NCBI RefSeq assembly: GCF_003544915.1
Contig: NZ_CP032097.1
Location: 620,001 to 684,000, forward strand
Origin: Arcobacter ellisii
Lineage (GTDB): Bacteria; Campylobacterota; Campylobacteria; Campylobacterales; Arcobacteraceae
DNA: 64,000 nt
Direction: 5' to 3'
This document shows positions 27,992-37,726 of this stretch, in pieces. The stretch's first letter is position 1, and the number at the start of each line of letters is the position of its first letter. The notes under the pieces were generated by a model. The model did not search any database. It saw nothing but the letters and a program-made list of their open reading frames with translations, and was not told the origin of the DNA. The translations under genes were made by a program, and so were the position numbers.

Positions 27992-28042
27992 TTATGTATA
28001 TTTTATATCATAATTAAAAAAAAGTACATAAAATATACATAA
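27992..28042. repeat. Inverted repeat upstream of pta, possible operator
   Basis: Perfect 15-bp inverted repeat, TTATGTATATTTTAT at 27992-28006 and its complement at 28028-28042, with 21 nt between. An outer pair TCTCACTT (27986-27993) and AAGTGAGA (28062-28069) also matches. It lies just upstream of the likely pta promoter, where an activator or repressor could bind. The rest of the 286-nt gap between pta and ackA shows only the palindrome at 28121. Confidence 0.5.
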
Positions 28043-28120
28043 TTATAAAAAAAAATCATAGAAGTGAGAAATAGTGATAATATATGGAGTTTATTTGTTT
28101 TATTTATGTAATAAAGAGTG

Positions 28121-28149
28121 GTATTATGTACAAGAATTGTACATAATAC
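28121..28149 (-). terminator. Palindrome after second ackA (copy A of a shared element)
   Basis: Perfect 13-bp arms GTATTATGTACAA (28121-28133) and TTGTACATAATAC (28137-28149) with loop GAA, 40 nt beyond the ackA stop. The same arms recur after the third ackA at 29517-29548. A T tract is poor here, so an operator is the alternative. Confidence 0.5.
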
Positions 28150-28189
28150 TCAATTTTAAAATAGAATTCTAAAAGGTAACAATTTCCAC

Positions 28190-29377
28190 TTATTTAACTA
28201 AGTTATAAGTGTCTTTTGCAATTACTAACTCTTCATTTGTAGGAATAACAAAGATTTTAGTTTTTGAAGTTTCTTTATGAATTTCTCTTATTCCTGGAGT
28301 TCTAACTTTATTTTTGTCTATATCAATTTCAATTCCCATGAAATCTAAACCTTCACAAACTTTTTCTCTTATTAAATCAGAGTTTTCACCAATACCAGCT
28401 GTGAAACAAATTGCATCAACACCTTGCATTAATCCAGCGTAAGAGCAAAGATATTTTTTTATTCTTCCACATAACATTTCAATTGCAATTTTAGACCTTT
28501 TATCTCCATCATTTGATGCTTTGATTACTTCTCTTAAATCAGAACTAATTCCTGAAACTCCTAAAATTCCAGATTTTTTGTTTAGATAATTGATAATTTG
28601 GTGAGAATCAAGACCCTTTTTTTCCATTAAATATGGAATAACACCAGCATCAATATCTCCACAACGTGTACCCATAATTAAACCTTCAAGTGGAGTTAAT
28701 CCCATTGAAGTTGCAATTGATTTTCCATCTTTTACAGCACAAACAGAAGAACCATTACCTAAATGACAAACAATAACTTTGCTATTTTTTTTATTTAAAA
28801 GTTTATTTGCTTCATTTGAAACATAATAGTGTGAAGTTCCATGAAATCCATATTTTCTTAAGTGATGTTCTGTGTAATCTCCATACGGAACTGCATATAA
28901 AAAGTTTTCTTCTGGCATAGTTTGGTGAAATGCTGTATCAAAAGTCGCAACATTTGGAACATTCGGCATTAATTCTCTACATATTTTTATTCCAATTACG
29001 TGAGCTGGATTGTGCAATGGAGCTAAAGGGATAAGTTCTTCAATTTTATCGATTACTTCATTATCTATTAAAACAGATTTTTTAAAATATTCTCCACCAT
29101 GAACAACTCTATGTCCAATAGCTTCGATTTCACTTATTGAGTTGATAACTTTTGTTTCATCATTTGTTAAAATTCTAAGAACTAATTCAATTGCTTCTTT
29201 ATGTGTAGGAATTGGTAATTCAAAAGTTAATTTTTTATTTTCTCCTACTTCATGTTTTAAAATACCATCAATTCCAATTCTTTCTACTAATCCACTTGCT
29301 TTTAATTCAGATGTTTTTGCATTGATTAATTGATATTTTAAAGAAGATGAACCAGCATTTAATACAAATACTAACAT
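28190..29377 (-). CDS. ackA: Acetate kinase paralogue 2
   Basis: 395 residues from the ATG at 29377 (AAAGGA upstream). An in-frame start at 29422 is less likely because it overlaps a TATAAT -10 box on the minus strand (29421-29426). All acetate kinase motifs are kept: NAGSSSLKYQ, GHRVVHGG, FDTAFHQTMP, GFHGTSH, GTRCGDIDAG and PTNEELVIA. It closely resembles the next gene, ackA at 29566, and less so the pta-linked copy, suggesting a local duplication. It has its own promoter. The substrate could be propionate or another short acid, since members of the family cannot be told apart by these motifs. Confidence 0.93.
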   Translation of the reverse strand: MLVFVLNAGSSSLKYQLINAKTSELKASGLVERIGIDGILKHEVGENKKLTFELPIPTHKEAIELVLRILTNDETKVINSISEIEAIGHRVVHGGEYFKKSVLIDNEVIDKIEELIPLAPLHNPAHVIGIKICRELMPNVPNVATFDTAFHQTMPEENFLYAVPYGDYTEHHLRKYGFHGTSHYYVSNEANKLLNKKNSKVIVCHLGNGSSVCAVKDGKSIATSMGLTPLEGLIMGTRCGDIDAGVIPYLMEKKGLDSHQIINYLNKKSGILGVSGISSDLREVIKASNDGDKRSKIAIEMLCGRIKKYLCSYAGLMQGVDAICFTAGIGENSDLIREKVCEGLDFMGIEIDIDKNKVRTPGIREIHKETSKTKIFVIPTNEELVIAKDTYNLVK

Positions 29378-29516
29378 AAATTTTTCCTTTATTATTTTTC
29401 TAATATAAAATTTGTTTTGCATTATAGTAAAACTTAAATCTAAATTTGCTTTTAAAATTAATTTTGATTTATAAAGATAAAGGAATTTAAAATTTCAAAT
29501 TAAAAAGTAACATAAA

Positions 29517-29548
29517 AGTATTATGTACAATTTGTTGTACATAATACT
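29517..29548 (-). terminator. Palindrome/terminator after third ackA (copy B of a shared element)
   Basis: Perfect 14-bp arms AGTATTATGTACAA (29517-29530) and TTGTACATAATACT (29535-29548), loop of 4 nt, starting 17 nt after the ackA stop. On the minus strand TTTTATG and then a TTTTT run follow, so it can work as a terminator. The arms match those at 28121-28149. Confidence 0.6.
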
Positions 29549-29565
29549 AATTATTTATAGGAGAT

Positions 29566-30756
29566 TTATTTTACAAGATTATATGTATCTCTTGCGATTA
29601 CTAACTCTTCATTTGTAGGTATTACGAAGATTTTAGTTTTTGAAGTTGGTTTATTTATCTCTCTATTTCCATGAGTTCTTATTTGATTTTTTTCTTTATC
29701 AAGTTCAATTCCCATAAAATCAAGATTTTCGCAAACTTTTTCTCTTATTAAATCAGAGTTTTCTCCAATTCCTGCTGTAAAACAAATTGCATCAGCACCA
29801 CCAAGTAATCCAGAATATGAACAAATATATTTTTTTACTCTATTACACATCATATCAATTGTAACTTGTGCTCTTTGGTCACCATCATTAGCAGCACCAA
29901 TAATTTCTCTTAAATCTGAACTAATTCCAGAAACTCCTAAAATACCAGATTTTTTGTTTAGATAATCAATAATTTGATGTGTATCCATACCTTTTTTATC
30001 CATCAAATATGGGATGATTCCAGGGTCAATATCACCACTTCTTGTTCCCATCATTAATCCTCCAAGTGGAGTTAATCCCATTGTTGTATTAATAGATTTT
30101 CCATCTCTTACTGCACAAATTGATGAACCATTTCCAAGATGACAAACAATGATTTTAGAATCTTTTTTATTATTTAAAAGTTTGATGGCTTCTTTTGAAA
30201 CATAATTATGAGAAGTTCCATGGAATCCATATTTTCTTAAATGATGTTCTGTATAATCTTCATGTGGTACAGGAAATAAGAAATGAATTTCAGGCATAGT
30301 TTGATGAAATGCTGTATCAAATACAGCTACATTTGGAACATTTGGCATAAGTTCCATACAGATTTTCATTCCTAAAATATTAGCTGGATTATGTAAAGGT
30401 GCAAGGGGAATTAACTCTTCAATTTTTTTTATAACTTTATCTGTAACAAGAGTTGATTCTTTGAAATATTCTCCACCATGTGCAACTCTATGTCCAACTG
30501 CTTGAATTTCATCAATCGAGTTTATAGTTTTTGTTTCATCATGTGTAAGAGTTTCTAATATAAGTTCGATAGCTTCTTTATGTGAAGGAATATATGCTTC
30601 AATAGTTAATTTTTTATTTTCTGAGATTACATGTTTTAATACACCATCTATTCCAATTCTTTCAACTATTCCACTTGCTTTTAATTCAGAAGTTTCAGCG
30701 TTGATTAATTGATATTTTAAAGATGATGAACCAGCATTTAATACAAATACTAACAT
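29566..30756 (-). CDS. ackA: Acetate kinase paralogue 3
   Basis: 396 residues with all the family motifs: NAGSSSLKYQ, GHRVAHGG, FDTAFHQTMP, GFHGTSH, GTRSGDIDPG and PTNEELVIA. It is the closest relative of ackA at 28190-29377. It lies only 23 nt after the DEDDh exonuclease gene, so it is probably cotranscribed with the DUF294-exonuclease pair and indirectly with the actP genes upstream. That places a kinase for the imported acid directly behind its transporters. Confidence 0.93.
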   Translation of the reverse strand: MLVFVLNAGSSSLKYQLINAETSELKASGIVERIGIDGVLKHVISENKKLTIEAYIPSHKEAIELILETLTHDETKTINSIDEIQAVGHRVAHGGEYFKESTLVTDKVIKKIEELIPLAPLHNPANILGMKICMELMPNVPNVAVFDTAFHQTMPEIHFLFPVPHEDYTEHHLRKYGFHGTSHNYVSKEAIKLLNNKKDSKIIVCHLGNGSSICAVRDGKSINTTMGLTPLGGLMMGTRSGDIDPGIIPYLMDKKGMDTHQIIDYLNKKSGILGVSGISSDLREIIGAANDGDQRAQVTIDMMCNRVKKYICSYSGLLGGADAICFTAGIGENSDLIREKVCENLDFMGIELDKEKNQIRTHGNREINKPTSKTKIFVIPTNEELVIARDTYNLVK

Positions 30757-30779
30757 TATTCTAATTTTCCTTTTCTAGT

Positions 30780-31394
30780 TTATTTAATTTTTTGTAAGTT
30801 TTTAAGTTTTATAAATATCATGGCAGTCATTATTGCATCATTATATGCATCGTGTTTGCCAAGAGTTGGGATTTCAAGCTCTTCCATAATTGAGTTAAAT
30901 CTTAAATCAATATGTCCTTGAGGAATAATTTCGATTTTATAATCATGATAAATTTCAGAAACTTCAAGGGCTCTATTTGGAAGAGTAATTCCAAGTTTTG
31001 GTTTTAAATATTTGTTAATCATAGTGATATCAAATTCTAAGAAATATCCAACTAACGGTCTATTTCCTATAAATTCAATAAATTCTATGATTACATCATT
31101 GATATCTTCAGCATGAAGTAAATCACACTCTCTGATATGATGGATTTTTATAGCTTCTGCTTGTAATTTTGTTTTAGGTTTAACAAATTTAATAAATTTT
31201 TTACTTGATACAATAGTATTATTTTTAATAATTACTGCACCAATTGAGATAATGTCATCAACTTTTGGATTTAATCCTGTTGTTTCACAATCAAAACAAA
31301 CATACTCTTCATTTGAAGAATTTTCAAACAAATAAGAGTATTTTTCGTCTTTTAGATTTTTTTTATTAAAATAGTTTTTTATATTTCTAAACAT
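30780..31394 (-). CDS. DnaQ-like DEDDh 3'-5' exonuclease, copy 1, linked to acetate symporter
   Basis: 204 residues. The exonuclease motifs are complete: D35 and E37 in CFDCETTGLNP, a middle Asp in GYFLEFDITM, and H181/D186 in HDAYNDA. About 30 residues precede the fold. It overlaps the DUF294 gene upstream by 8 nt. The same gene pair occurs again at 37717-40169. In many bacteria this exonuclease and DUF294 protein accompany actP-like genes; the target nucleic acid or nucleotide is unknown. It is too short to be a polymerase subunit and lacks the extra domains of PolC. Confidence 0.9.
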   Translation of the reverse strand: MFRNIKNYFNKKNLKDEKYSYLFENSSNEEYVCFDCETTGLNPKVDDIISIGAVIIKNNTIVSSKKFIKFVKPKTKLQAEAIKIHHIRECDLLHAEDINDVIIEFIEFIGNRPLVGYFLEFDITMINKYLKPKLGITLPNRALEVSEIYHDYKIEIIPQGHIDLRFNSIMEELEIPTLGKHDAYNDAIMTAMIFIKLKNLQKIK

Positions 31395-33228
31395 AGTTTA
31401 ACTTGAAATGAAATTCTAATTTTTTCTTTAATTTATTTACAATTTTAAACGACTCTTTTAATAAATCTTTTTCCATTGTATTCAAATTATCAGGGTTAAT
31501 ATAATTATCTATATCACTTTTTTTATCTAGTTTTTCTAGATTTGATTTTAATTTTAGATTTGTTAAAAAATTAAATGCCATTGTTAACTCTTTTGCAAAC
31601 TCTTCTTCTAAAACACCAAGTTCTGTAAGTTTTTTAATTCTTTTATTTGTGTTTGTATTAAAAATTTTATTTTCTAAACTAAGACTTCTAATACCTTGAA
31701 CAAGAATAAAAATACCACCTCTTTTTATATCAATCTCATTTTTGTGTTTGTTATCTTTACTATTAAATACAAAACCATCAAAAAATCCTAATGGAACATC
31801 AAAACTTGTAATAACTTTTGCAAAATGTGCATAAAAAGATAAACTATTTGAAGTAAGTTTAAATAGATATTCTTTTAAATGTGTAATTAAATTTTTATTT
31901 CCTGAAACACAAACAGCATCATAAAATATTGCAATATTCATGAAGTTATCACCATTTGGTTCATTTATCCAAGTATAAATTAAATCTTTAAAATCTGATT
32001 CTTTTCTACACCAATAAGGATTTGAAACCATGATATTTCCTTCACATCTTGGAAAACCAAAATCAACTAAAGTTTCAGTAAATTTTGTTGTAAATTCTTG
32101 AAGTTCTTTTTCATCAATAGTACAATCATCAGATAAAATCAAAGCATTATCTTGGTCTGTTTTTAGGATTTGTTCACCTCTTCCTTCACTTCCCATTACT
32201 ACTAAACATGATTTTTCATATAATTCAGAAGGTGCTAAAACTTTGTATAATTTATCTAAAAGTTTTTTATTTAATTGATTAATTAATTTTGAAATAAATT
32301 CAATTTTTACACCTTTTGCATTTAGTGATTTTATGATTTTTATAAATGATAATGATGCTTCTTTTAACTCATCTATAGTTTCAGCTTTTACGATTTGATT
32401 TGAAACTGAAAAAATGTTTGTGGCAAAAAATGAAGATAAAGAGATTTGGTCTAAGATACCAATTATTTCATCTTTATCATTTTTTACAACAACTCTTTTT
32501 ATTCCATGTTTAGCCATTATCAATTGAGCATTAAATAAAAAGTCATCTTCATTTATATATATTAAACCTTTTGTTGCAATTTTTACGATTTTATCGTCAA
32601 AATCCATTCTATTTAATATTACTTTTTGTCTAAAATCAGAATCAGTTACTATATACATTTCACCATTTTCATCTTTTAATAAAATAGTTGGAACTTTCTC
32701 TTTTTTTATGATTGTCGCAGCTTCAAAAATAGAAATATTTGTATCAACGATTACAGCTTTATGAATTTTTGCATCTTTTACTTTTGCAATCATGATATTA
32801 GCCATCTCTTTATTTTTTTCATAAAGAGTGTTGTTATTTAATTTTTCTGCAATTGATTGGAAAAAATAGTTCTCTAACTCTTGATTTTCATGAAGTATTT
32901 CTATAAAAATCTCTCTTGGAAGAGTGTAACAAATCGTCTCTTCTGCAGTCACAAAACTATTTTTTGAATAATTTTCGATTAAAGATATTGAATCAAAAAT
33001 CTCATTTTTTGAATAAATTGAAAAAACTTCGTCATCTTGTTTTTCTTGAATTATTCCTTTTAAAATAAAAAAAAGTGATTGAGGAGTTGAACCTTGTGCT
33101 TGTACAGTTTCATTTTTCTTAAAATAAACAATATCCATATTTTCAACAAATGTATCTAGTTGTTCTGATGTTAAGTTTTGAAATGGATGAATTGAAGAGA
33201 TAACTTTTTTTTGTTCTAATATACTCAT
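31387..33228 (-). CDS. cNMP-binding/CBS/DUF294 nucleotidyltransferase-like protein, copy 1
   Basis: 613 residues with four parts: a cyclic-nucleotide-binding-like domain (about 15-125), a pair of CBS domains (about 155-270), a GlnD-like nucleotidyltransferase core with GSEGRGEQ at 346-353 and the metal-binding D358xD360 in KTDQDNALIL, and a C-terminal DUF294_C helical region (about 470-613). The architecture suggests a protein or nucleotide modifier controlled by adenine nucleotides. Its substrate is not established. It follows actP after a double hairpin and overlaps the exonuclease gene by 8 nt. A full paralogue lies at 38349-40169. Confidence 0.88.
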   Translation of the reverse strand: MSILEQKKVISSIHPFQNLTSEQLDTFVENMDIVYFKKNETVQAQGSTPQSLFFILKGIIQEKQDDEVFSIYSKNEIFDSISLIENYSKNSFVTAEETICYTLPREIFIEILHENQELENYFFQSIAEKLNNNTLYEKNKEMANIMIAKVKDAKIHKAVIVDTNISIFEAATIIKKEKVPTILLKDENGEMYIVTDSDFRQKVILNRMDFDDKIVKIATKGLIYINEDDFLFNAQLIMAKHGIKRVVVKNDKDEIIGILDQISLSSFFATNIFSVSNQIVKAETIDELKEASLSFIKIIKSLNAKGVKIEFISKLINQLNKKLLDKLYKVLAPSELYEKSCLVVMGSEGRGEQILKTDQDNALILSDDCTIDEKELQEFTTKFTETLVDFGFPRCEGNIMVSNPYWCRKESDFKDLIYTWINEPNGDNFMNIAIFYDAVCVSGNKNLITHLKEYLFKLTSNSLSFYAHFAKVITSFDVPLGFFDGFVFNSKDNKHKNEIDIKRGGIFILVQGIRSLSLENKIFNTNTNKRIKKLTELGVLEEEFAKELTMAFNFLTNLKLKSNLEKLDKKSDIDNYINPDNLNTMEKDLLKESFKIVNKLKKKLEFHFKLNYV

Positions 33229-33257
33229 ATTTCCTCTTTTGTAAATATAAAAGACAA

Positions 33258-33279
33258 GATTGAATTAAAAAATTCAATC
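33258..33279 (-). terminator. Second of two hairpins between actP (copy 1) and the DUF294 gene
   Basis: GATTGAATT/AATTCAATC stem (33258-33266, 33271-33279) with a 4-nt A loop on the + strand (TTTT on the transcript). It follows the hairpin at 33294-33323 in the transcript and probably lowers read-through into DUF294. Confidence 0.5.
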
Positions 33280-33293
33280 GACAGAACACAGTT

Positions 33294-33323
33294 AAAATAT
33301 CAAAGGAAAACCTTTGATATTTT
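33294..33323 (-). terminator. Hairpin directly after the actP (copy 1) stop codon
   Basis: Perfect 13-bp stem (arms 33294-33306 and 33311-33323), 4-nt loop, beginning 4 nt after the actP stop. No long T tract follows on the minus strand, so it may also stabilise the actP mRNA end. Confidence 0.6.
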
Positions 33324-33327
33324 TAAA

Positions 33328-34998
33328 TTAATGAGAAACAGCTCCAGCTGCACCAATTCCTGTATTTGCTCTTATATTTTGAGCTCTAAATAATTCTTTT
33401 TCATTTTTAGCTCTAGCAGAGTTATCAAGTTTTGAGAAAAACCAAATAGAAACGAATGCAATAGTAACTGAGAATAGTGCAGGGTGTGCATAAGGGAAAA
33501 TCGCTTTTTCATTTCCTAAAATTTGTACCCAAACATTTGGTCCTAAAACAACGAACATTACAGCAGAAATTAATCCCATAAATCCACCAATAAATGCACC
33601 TTTTGTTGTTAATCCACTCCAGTAAATTGATAAGAATAAAATTGGGAAGTTAGCAGATGCAGCAATACCAAATGCAAGACCAACCATGTAAGCGATATTT
33701 TGAGATTCAAAAGCAATCCCTAAAACAACACCAATAATTCCAACTAATATAACTGTAATTTTTGAAATTTTTACAACTTTTTCATCAGATGCATTTGGAT
33801 TAATAACATTTGCATAAATATCGTGTGATATAGCAGAAGCTCCTGCTAATGTTAATCCTGAAACAACCGCTAAAATAGTAGCAAATGCAACAGCTGAGAT
33901 AAATCCTAAGAAGGCATTTCCACCTAACATGTGTGATAAGTGAACAGAAGCCATATTACTTCCACCAAATAGTTTTCCACCATCAATATATGCTTTTGCA
34001 TCATCAAAATATTGAGCACCTTCAGCACTATTTAAAAATGCAATTGCACCAAAACCAACAATAGTGATAATTACCCAGAAGTACGCAACAAAACCAGTTG
34101 CATAAACAACAGATTTTCTAGCCTCTTTTGCATTACCAACTGTAAAGAATCTCATTAAAACGTGAGGAAGACCTGCAGTTCCAAGCATTAAAGCCATACC
34201 TAAAGAAATAGCAGAAATAGGGTCAGTAATAAATCCACCTGGACTTAAAATAGCTTCACCAGATTTATGATTTTCAACAGCTTTAACAGCAAGTGATTCA
34301 AAAGAGAAATTGAAATGGTATAAAACCATAATTGCCATAAATGATACACCAGAAAGTAATAAACAAGCTTTGATAATTTGTACCCAAGTAGTTGCTAGCA
34401 TCCCTCCAAATGTTACATAAATAATCATTAATGCTCCAACCATAAATACAGCATATTCATAATCCATACCAAAAAGAACTTGAATTAATTTTCCAGCTCC
34501 AACCATTTGTGCAATTAAGTATAAAATAACAACTGAAATAGAACCAAATGCAGCAAGTGTTCTAATCTCTTTTTGTCCTAATCTATAAGCAGCGATATCC
34601 GCAAAAGTAAATTTACCTAAGTTTCTTAATTTTTCAGCCATAAAAAATAGAATAATTGGCCAACCAACAAGGAATGAAACGGCATAAATAACTCCATCAT
34701 AACCTTTCATATAAATAAGACCAGAAACCCCAAGGAATGCAGCAGCAGACATATAATCTCCAGCAATTGCTAAACCATTTTGGAAACCTGAAATTCCTCC
34801 ACCAGCTGTATAAAAGTCACTAGCAGATTTTGTTTTTCTTGCTGCCCAATATGTAATTCCTAAAGTACCAACAATAAATACAAAAAACATAATAATTGCA
34901 GCTACATTTAAGTCTCTTTTTGTTGCTTCAAAAGTCGCATCACCTGCTGCAAAAACAGATAGTGCAATAATTGAGATAAGTGCTAAAATTCTTAACAT
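33328..34998 (-). CDS. actP: Cation/acetate symporter ActP, copy 1
   Basis: 556 residues, very close in length and sequence pattern to E. coli ActP. A leader-like first hydrophobic segment is followed by [22 protein letters not shown], the [26 protein letters not shown] region that lines the substrate path, [30 protein letters not shown] and about 13 transmembrane segments in all. It belongs to the sodium:solute symporter family and imports acetate and related short acids. Its start codon touches the yjcH stop. A second copy is at 35581-37230. Confidence 0.94.
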   Translation of the reverse strand: MLRILALISIIALSVFAAGDATFEATKRDLNVAAIIMFFVFIVGTLGITYWAARKTKSASDFYTAGGGISGFQNGLAIAGDYMSAAAFLGVSGLIYMKGYDGVIYAVSFLVGWPIILFFMAEKLRNLGKFTFADIAAYRLGQKEIRTLAAFGSISVVILYLIAQMVGAGKLIQVLFGMDYEYAVFMVGALMIIYVTFGGMLATTWVQIIKACLLLSGVSFMAIMVLYHFNFSFESLAVKAVENHKSGEAILSPGGFITDPISAISLGMALMLGTAGLPHVLMRFFTVGNAKEARKSVVYATGFVAYFWVIITIVGFGAIAFLNSAEGAQYFDDAKAYIDGGKLFGGSNMASVHLSHMLGGNAFLGFISAVAFATILAVVSGLTLAGASAISHDIYANVINPNASDEKVVKISKITVILVGIIGVVLGIAFESQNIAYMVGLAFGIAASANFPILFLSIYWSGLTTKGAFIGGFMGLISAVMFVVLGPNVWVQILGNEKAIFPYAHPALFSVTIAFVSIWFFSKLDNSARAKNEKELFRAQNIRANTGIGAAGAVSH

Positions 34999-35312
34999 TA
35001 TAATAAATCCTTTACATCTTTTTTGATTTGATTTGTTAAATCTTCAAATTCAGTATTAGCTTTTTTTACATAAATTAGTGTTGTAATAAAACTAATTACT
35101 AAAATTGCTAATGCAATAGGAAATGCAATTGTTGTAACACCATCCCCGATTTTTGTTGATAAAAGTTCTTTGTTAAATGCAATAACTAAAATATATGCAT
35201 AAAACATAACTAATACAAAAATACCTAGCTTAATTCCTAAGCCATTTCTTTTTGAAACTAACTCTTTATATTTAGGATTAGATTCAATTCGATTAACCAA
35301 TTCGTCGTTCAT
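34998..35312 (-). CDS. yjcH: DUF485 (YjcH-like) membrane protein, copy 1
   Basis: 104 residues from the ATG at 35312, chosen for the GGGAG ribosome binding site; the longer frame to 35366 adds 18 residues of poor quality. Two transmembrane segments (about 26-47 and 60-80) and the [12 protein letters not shown] start are typical of DUF485. The family always sits next to actP and is thought to help transporter assembly or function. The stop overlaps the actP start by one base. A second copy is at 37230-37547. Confidence 0.9.
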   Translation of the reverse strand: MNDELVNRIESNPKYKELVSKRNGLGIKLGIFVLVMFYAYILVIAFNKELLSTKIGDGVTTIAFPIALAILVISFITTLIYVKKANTEFEDLTNQIKKDVKDLL

Positions 35313-35547
35313 TTTTGCTCCCTTTTTTCTAGTTAATAAACAATAATGTCTATTAGCCTTTTTCATTTAAACTAATTTTTAAATGAAAAAAAGTAACTGA
35401 TTATACAAGCAAATACAAATATGTAGGGATTTTTTTTTCAAAATGTGTAAAAATTGTGTAGTATTTTGTAGAAATGTAACAAAAAATTGAATTATAAATT
35501 ATTAATTTTAATTATAATTCTTAAGCAAAATTTTATAAAAAGATGAA

Positions 35548-35576
35548 ATTACTAAAGAGAAAATCTCTTTAGTAAT
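35548..35576 (-). terminator. Terminator after actP copy 2
   Basis: Perfect 13-bp stem (35548-35560 and 35564-35576) with a 3-nt loop, starting 4 nt after the stop codon of actP copy 2, followed on the minus strand by a T-rich run containing TTTTT. The 235 bases from here to yjcH copy 1 show no gene. Confidence 0.78.
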
Positions 35577-35580
35577 ATTT

Positions 35581-37230
35581 TTAGTGAGCAACAGCTCCGT
35601 CAGCTCCAATACCAGTATTAGCTCTAACATTTTGTGCTTCAAATGATTCAATTTCTTCTTTTGCTCTAGCTGATTTATCAGTTATAGAGAAGAACCAAAT
35701 TGCAACAAAAGCAGCAGTTACAGAGAATAATGCAGGGTGTTTATAAGGGAAAATAGCTTGTGCATTTCCTAAAACTTCAACCCATACAGTTGGACTTAAG
35801 ATAACTAATACAACAGCAGTTATAAGACCAACAAATCCACCAATAAATGTTCCTCTTGTTGTTAATTTAGACCAGTAAATTGAAAGGAATAAAATAGGGA
35901 AGTTAGCAGAAGCAGCAATAGCAAATGCAAGACCAACCATGAATGCAATATTTTGATTTTCAAATGCAATTCCTAAGATAACTCCAACAATTCCGATGAT
36001 GATAACTGATCTTTTTGAAACTTTGATTTCATCAGCTTCAGTTGCTAATCCTTTTTTTACAACGATTGCATAGATATCATGAGAAATTGCAGAAGCTCCA
36101 GCAAGTGTTAATCCTGAAACAACCGCTAAGATTGTAGCAAATGCAACTGCTGAAATAAATCCTAAGAAAATATCTCCACCAACAATATGAGATAAGTGAA
36201 TAGCAGCCATATTAGCTCCACCAACTAATTTACCATCTTTGAAGTAAGCAGCACCTTCTGGAGAGTTTAAGAATACAATAGCTCCTAAACCAATTACAGC
36301 AATAATTAAGTAGAAGTAACCAATAAACCCAGTTGCATAAACAACAGATTTTCTAGCTTCTTTTGCATTCCCAACTGTAAAGAATCTCATTAAAATGTGT
36401 GGTAAACCAGCAGTTCCTAACATTAATGCCATACCTAAAGAGATAGCAGAAATAGGGTCAGAAATAAATCCACCAGGAGCCATAATAGCTTGACCTTTTG
36501 TATGAGTTTCAACAGCTTTTGTAGCTAATGCTTCAAAAGAGAAACCATAATGAGCCATTACCATTAATCCCATGAAAGTTACACCAGATAATAATAATAC
36601 AGCTTTGATAATTTGTACCCAAGTAGTTGCAAGCATACCACCAAAAGTTACGTAAACAATCATCATAACACCAACAAGGATAACAGCGTACTCATAATCC
36701 ATACCAAATAAGATTTGAATTAATTTTCCAGCTCCAACCATTTGTGCAATTAAGTATAAAGTAACAACAGATAAAGAACCAAACGCAGCTAAGATTCTAA
36801 TCTCTTTTTGTGATAATCTATAAGCAGCAATATCAGTAAATGTAAATTTACCTAAGTTTCTTAATTTTTCAGCCATTAAGAATAAAATTACAGGCCATCC
36901 AACTAAAAATCCAACAGCATAAACTAAACCATCAAATCCACTTAAGTAAATCATACCTGAAATACCAAGGAAAGAAGCAGCAGACATATAGTCTCCAGCA
37001 ATAGCCATACCATTTTGGAATCCTGAAATTCCTCCACCAGCTGTATAGAAATCTGAAGCAGATTTTGTTTTACTAGCAGCCCATTTAGTAATACCTAATG
37101 TTCCAGCAATAAAGATGAAGAACATAATAATAGCAGAGATATTTAAGTCTCTTTTCCCTTCAAATGTTGCATCACCAGCAGCAAACATAGCTAATGCAAA
37201 TAAAATTAATATTGTAACAATTCTTAACAT
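35581..37230 (-). CDS. actP: Cation/acetate symporter ActP, copy 2
   Basis: 549 residues, the same length as E. coli ActP. It carries [60 protein letters not shown] and a final [14 protein letters not shown] tail. It is highly similar to copy 1 along its whole length. Its start overlaps the yjcH copy 2 stop by one base, the same arrangement as in copy 1, so the yjcH-actP unit was duplicated as a whole. A clear terminator follows, so it forms its own two-gene operon. Confidence 0.95.
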   Translation of the reverse strand: MLRIVTILILFALAMFAAGDATFEGKRDLNISAIIMFFIFIAGTLGITKWAASKTKSASDFYTAGGGISGFQNGMAIAGDYMSAASFLGISGMIYLSGFDGLVYAVGFLVGWPVILFLMAEKLRNLGKFTFTDIAAYRLSQKEIRILAAFGSLSVVTLYLIAQMVGAGKLIQILFGMDYEYAVILVGVMMIVYVTFGGMLATTWVQIIKAVLLLSGVTFMGLMVMAHYGFSFEALATKAVETHTKGQAIMAPGGFISDPISAISLGMALMLGTAGLPHILMRFFTVGNAKEARKSVVYATGFIGYFYLIIAVIGLGAIVFLNSPEGAAYFKDGKLVGGANMAAIHLSHIVGGDIFLGFISAVAFATILAVVSGLTLAGASAISHDIYAIVVKKGLATEADEIKVSKRSVIIIGIVGVILGIAFENQNIAFMVGLAFAIAASANFPILFLSIYWSKLTTRGTFIGGFVGLITAVVLVILSPTVWVEVLGNAQAIFPYKHPALFSVTAAFVAIWFFSITDKSARAKEEIESFEAQNVRANTGIGADGAVAH

Positions 37231-37547
37231 TATAATAAATCCTTTACATCATTTTTGATTTCATTTGTTAAATCTTCAAATTCACTATTTGCTCTTTTAA
37301 CATAAATTAATGTAGTAATAAAACTAATTACAATAATCGCAGCACCAACTGGAAACGCAGCCGTCATTACTCCCTCACCAATTTTTGTAGCTAATAATTC
37401 TTTGTCAAAAGCAATTACAAGTACAAATGCATAAAACATTACTAAAACAAAAATAGAAAGTTTTAAAGAAAACGAGTTTCTTTTTTCAACTAACTCTTTA
37501 TATTTAGGATTAGACTTAATTTTGTTAACTAATTCTTTATCCATCAT
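37230..37547 (-). CDS. yjcH: DUF485 (YjcH-like) membrane protein, copy 2
   Basis: 105 residues with two membrane segments and the [12 protein letters not shown] start, nearly the same as copy 1. The ribosome binding site AGGAGG is strong; it sits 3 nt from the first ATG and 6 nt from the second (37544), so translation may really begin one codon later. The 169-nt gap upstream holds the terminator of the exonuclease gene and presumably this unit's promoter. Confidence 0.91.
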   Translation of the reverse strand: MMDKELVNKIKSNPKYKELVEKRNSFSLKLSIFVLVMFYAFVLVIAFDKELLATKIGEGVMTAAFPVGAAIIVISFITTLIYVKRANSEFEDLTNEIKNDVKDLL

Positions 37548-37695
37548 TCCCCTCCTGTGTAAGATTCTTTTTAAATGTCTGGAATATTAGACTATAAAAG
37601 TCGCAATAACATAGCATTTAAAATATTTTCAAAAAATTTTAATAATATTTTCATTATGAAAATATATTGAGTTATTATATTATTAAAATATAAAA

Positions 37696-37726
37696 TACAA
37701 ATTAGGAAAAAAGTTTCTAATTTGTA
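37696..37726 (-). terminator. Terminator at the end of exonuclease copy 2
   Basis: TACAAATTAG (37696-37705) pairs with CTAATTTGTA (37717-37726) across an 11-nt loop; the right arm includes the exonuclease stop codon. A TTTTATATTTTAAT run follows on the minus strand. Confidence 0.7.

Noticed and set aside
29378-29422. 15-residue N-terminal extension of ackA copy 2
   Set aside because: It overlaps a TATAAT box on the minus strand and the kinase fold starts at MLVFVLNAG.
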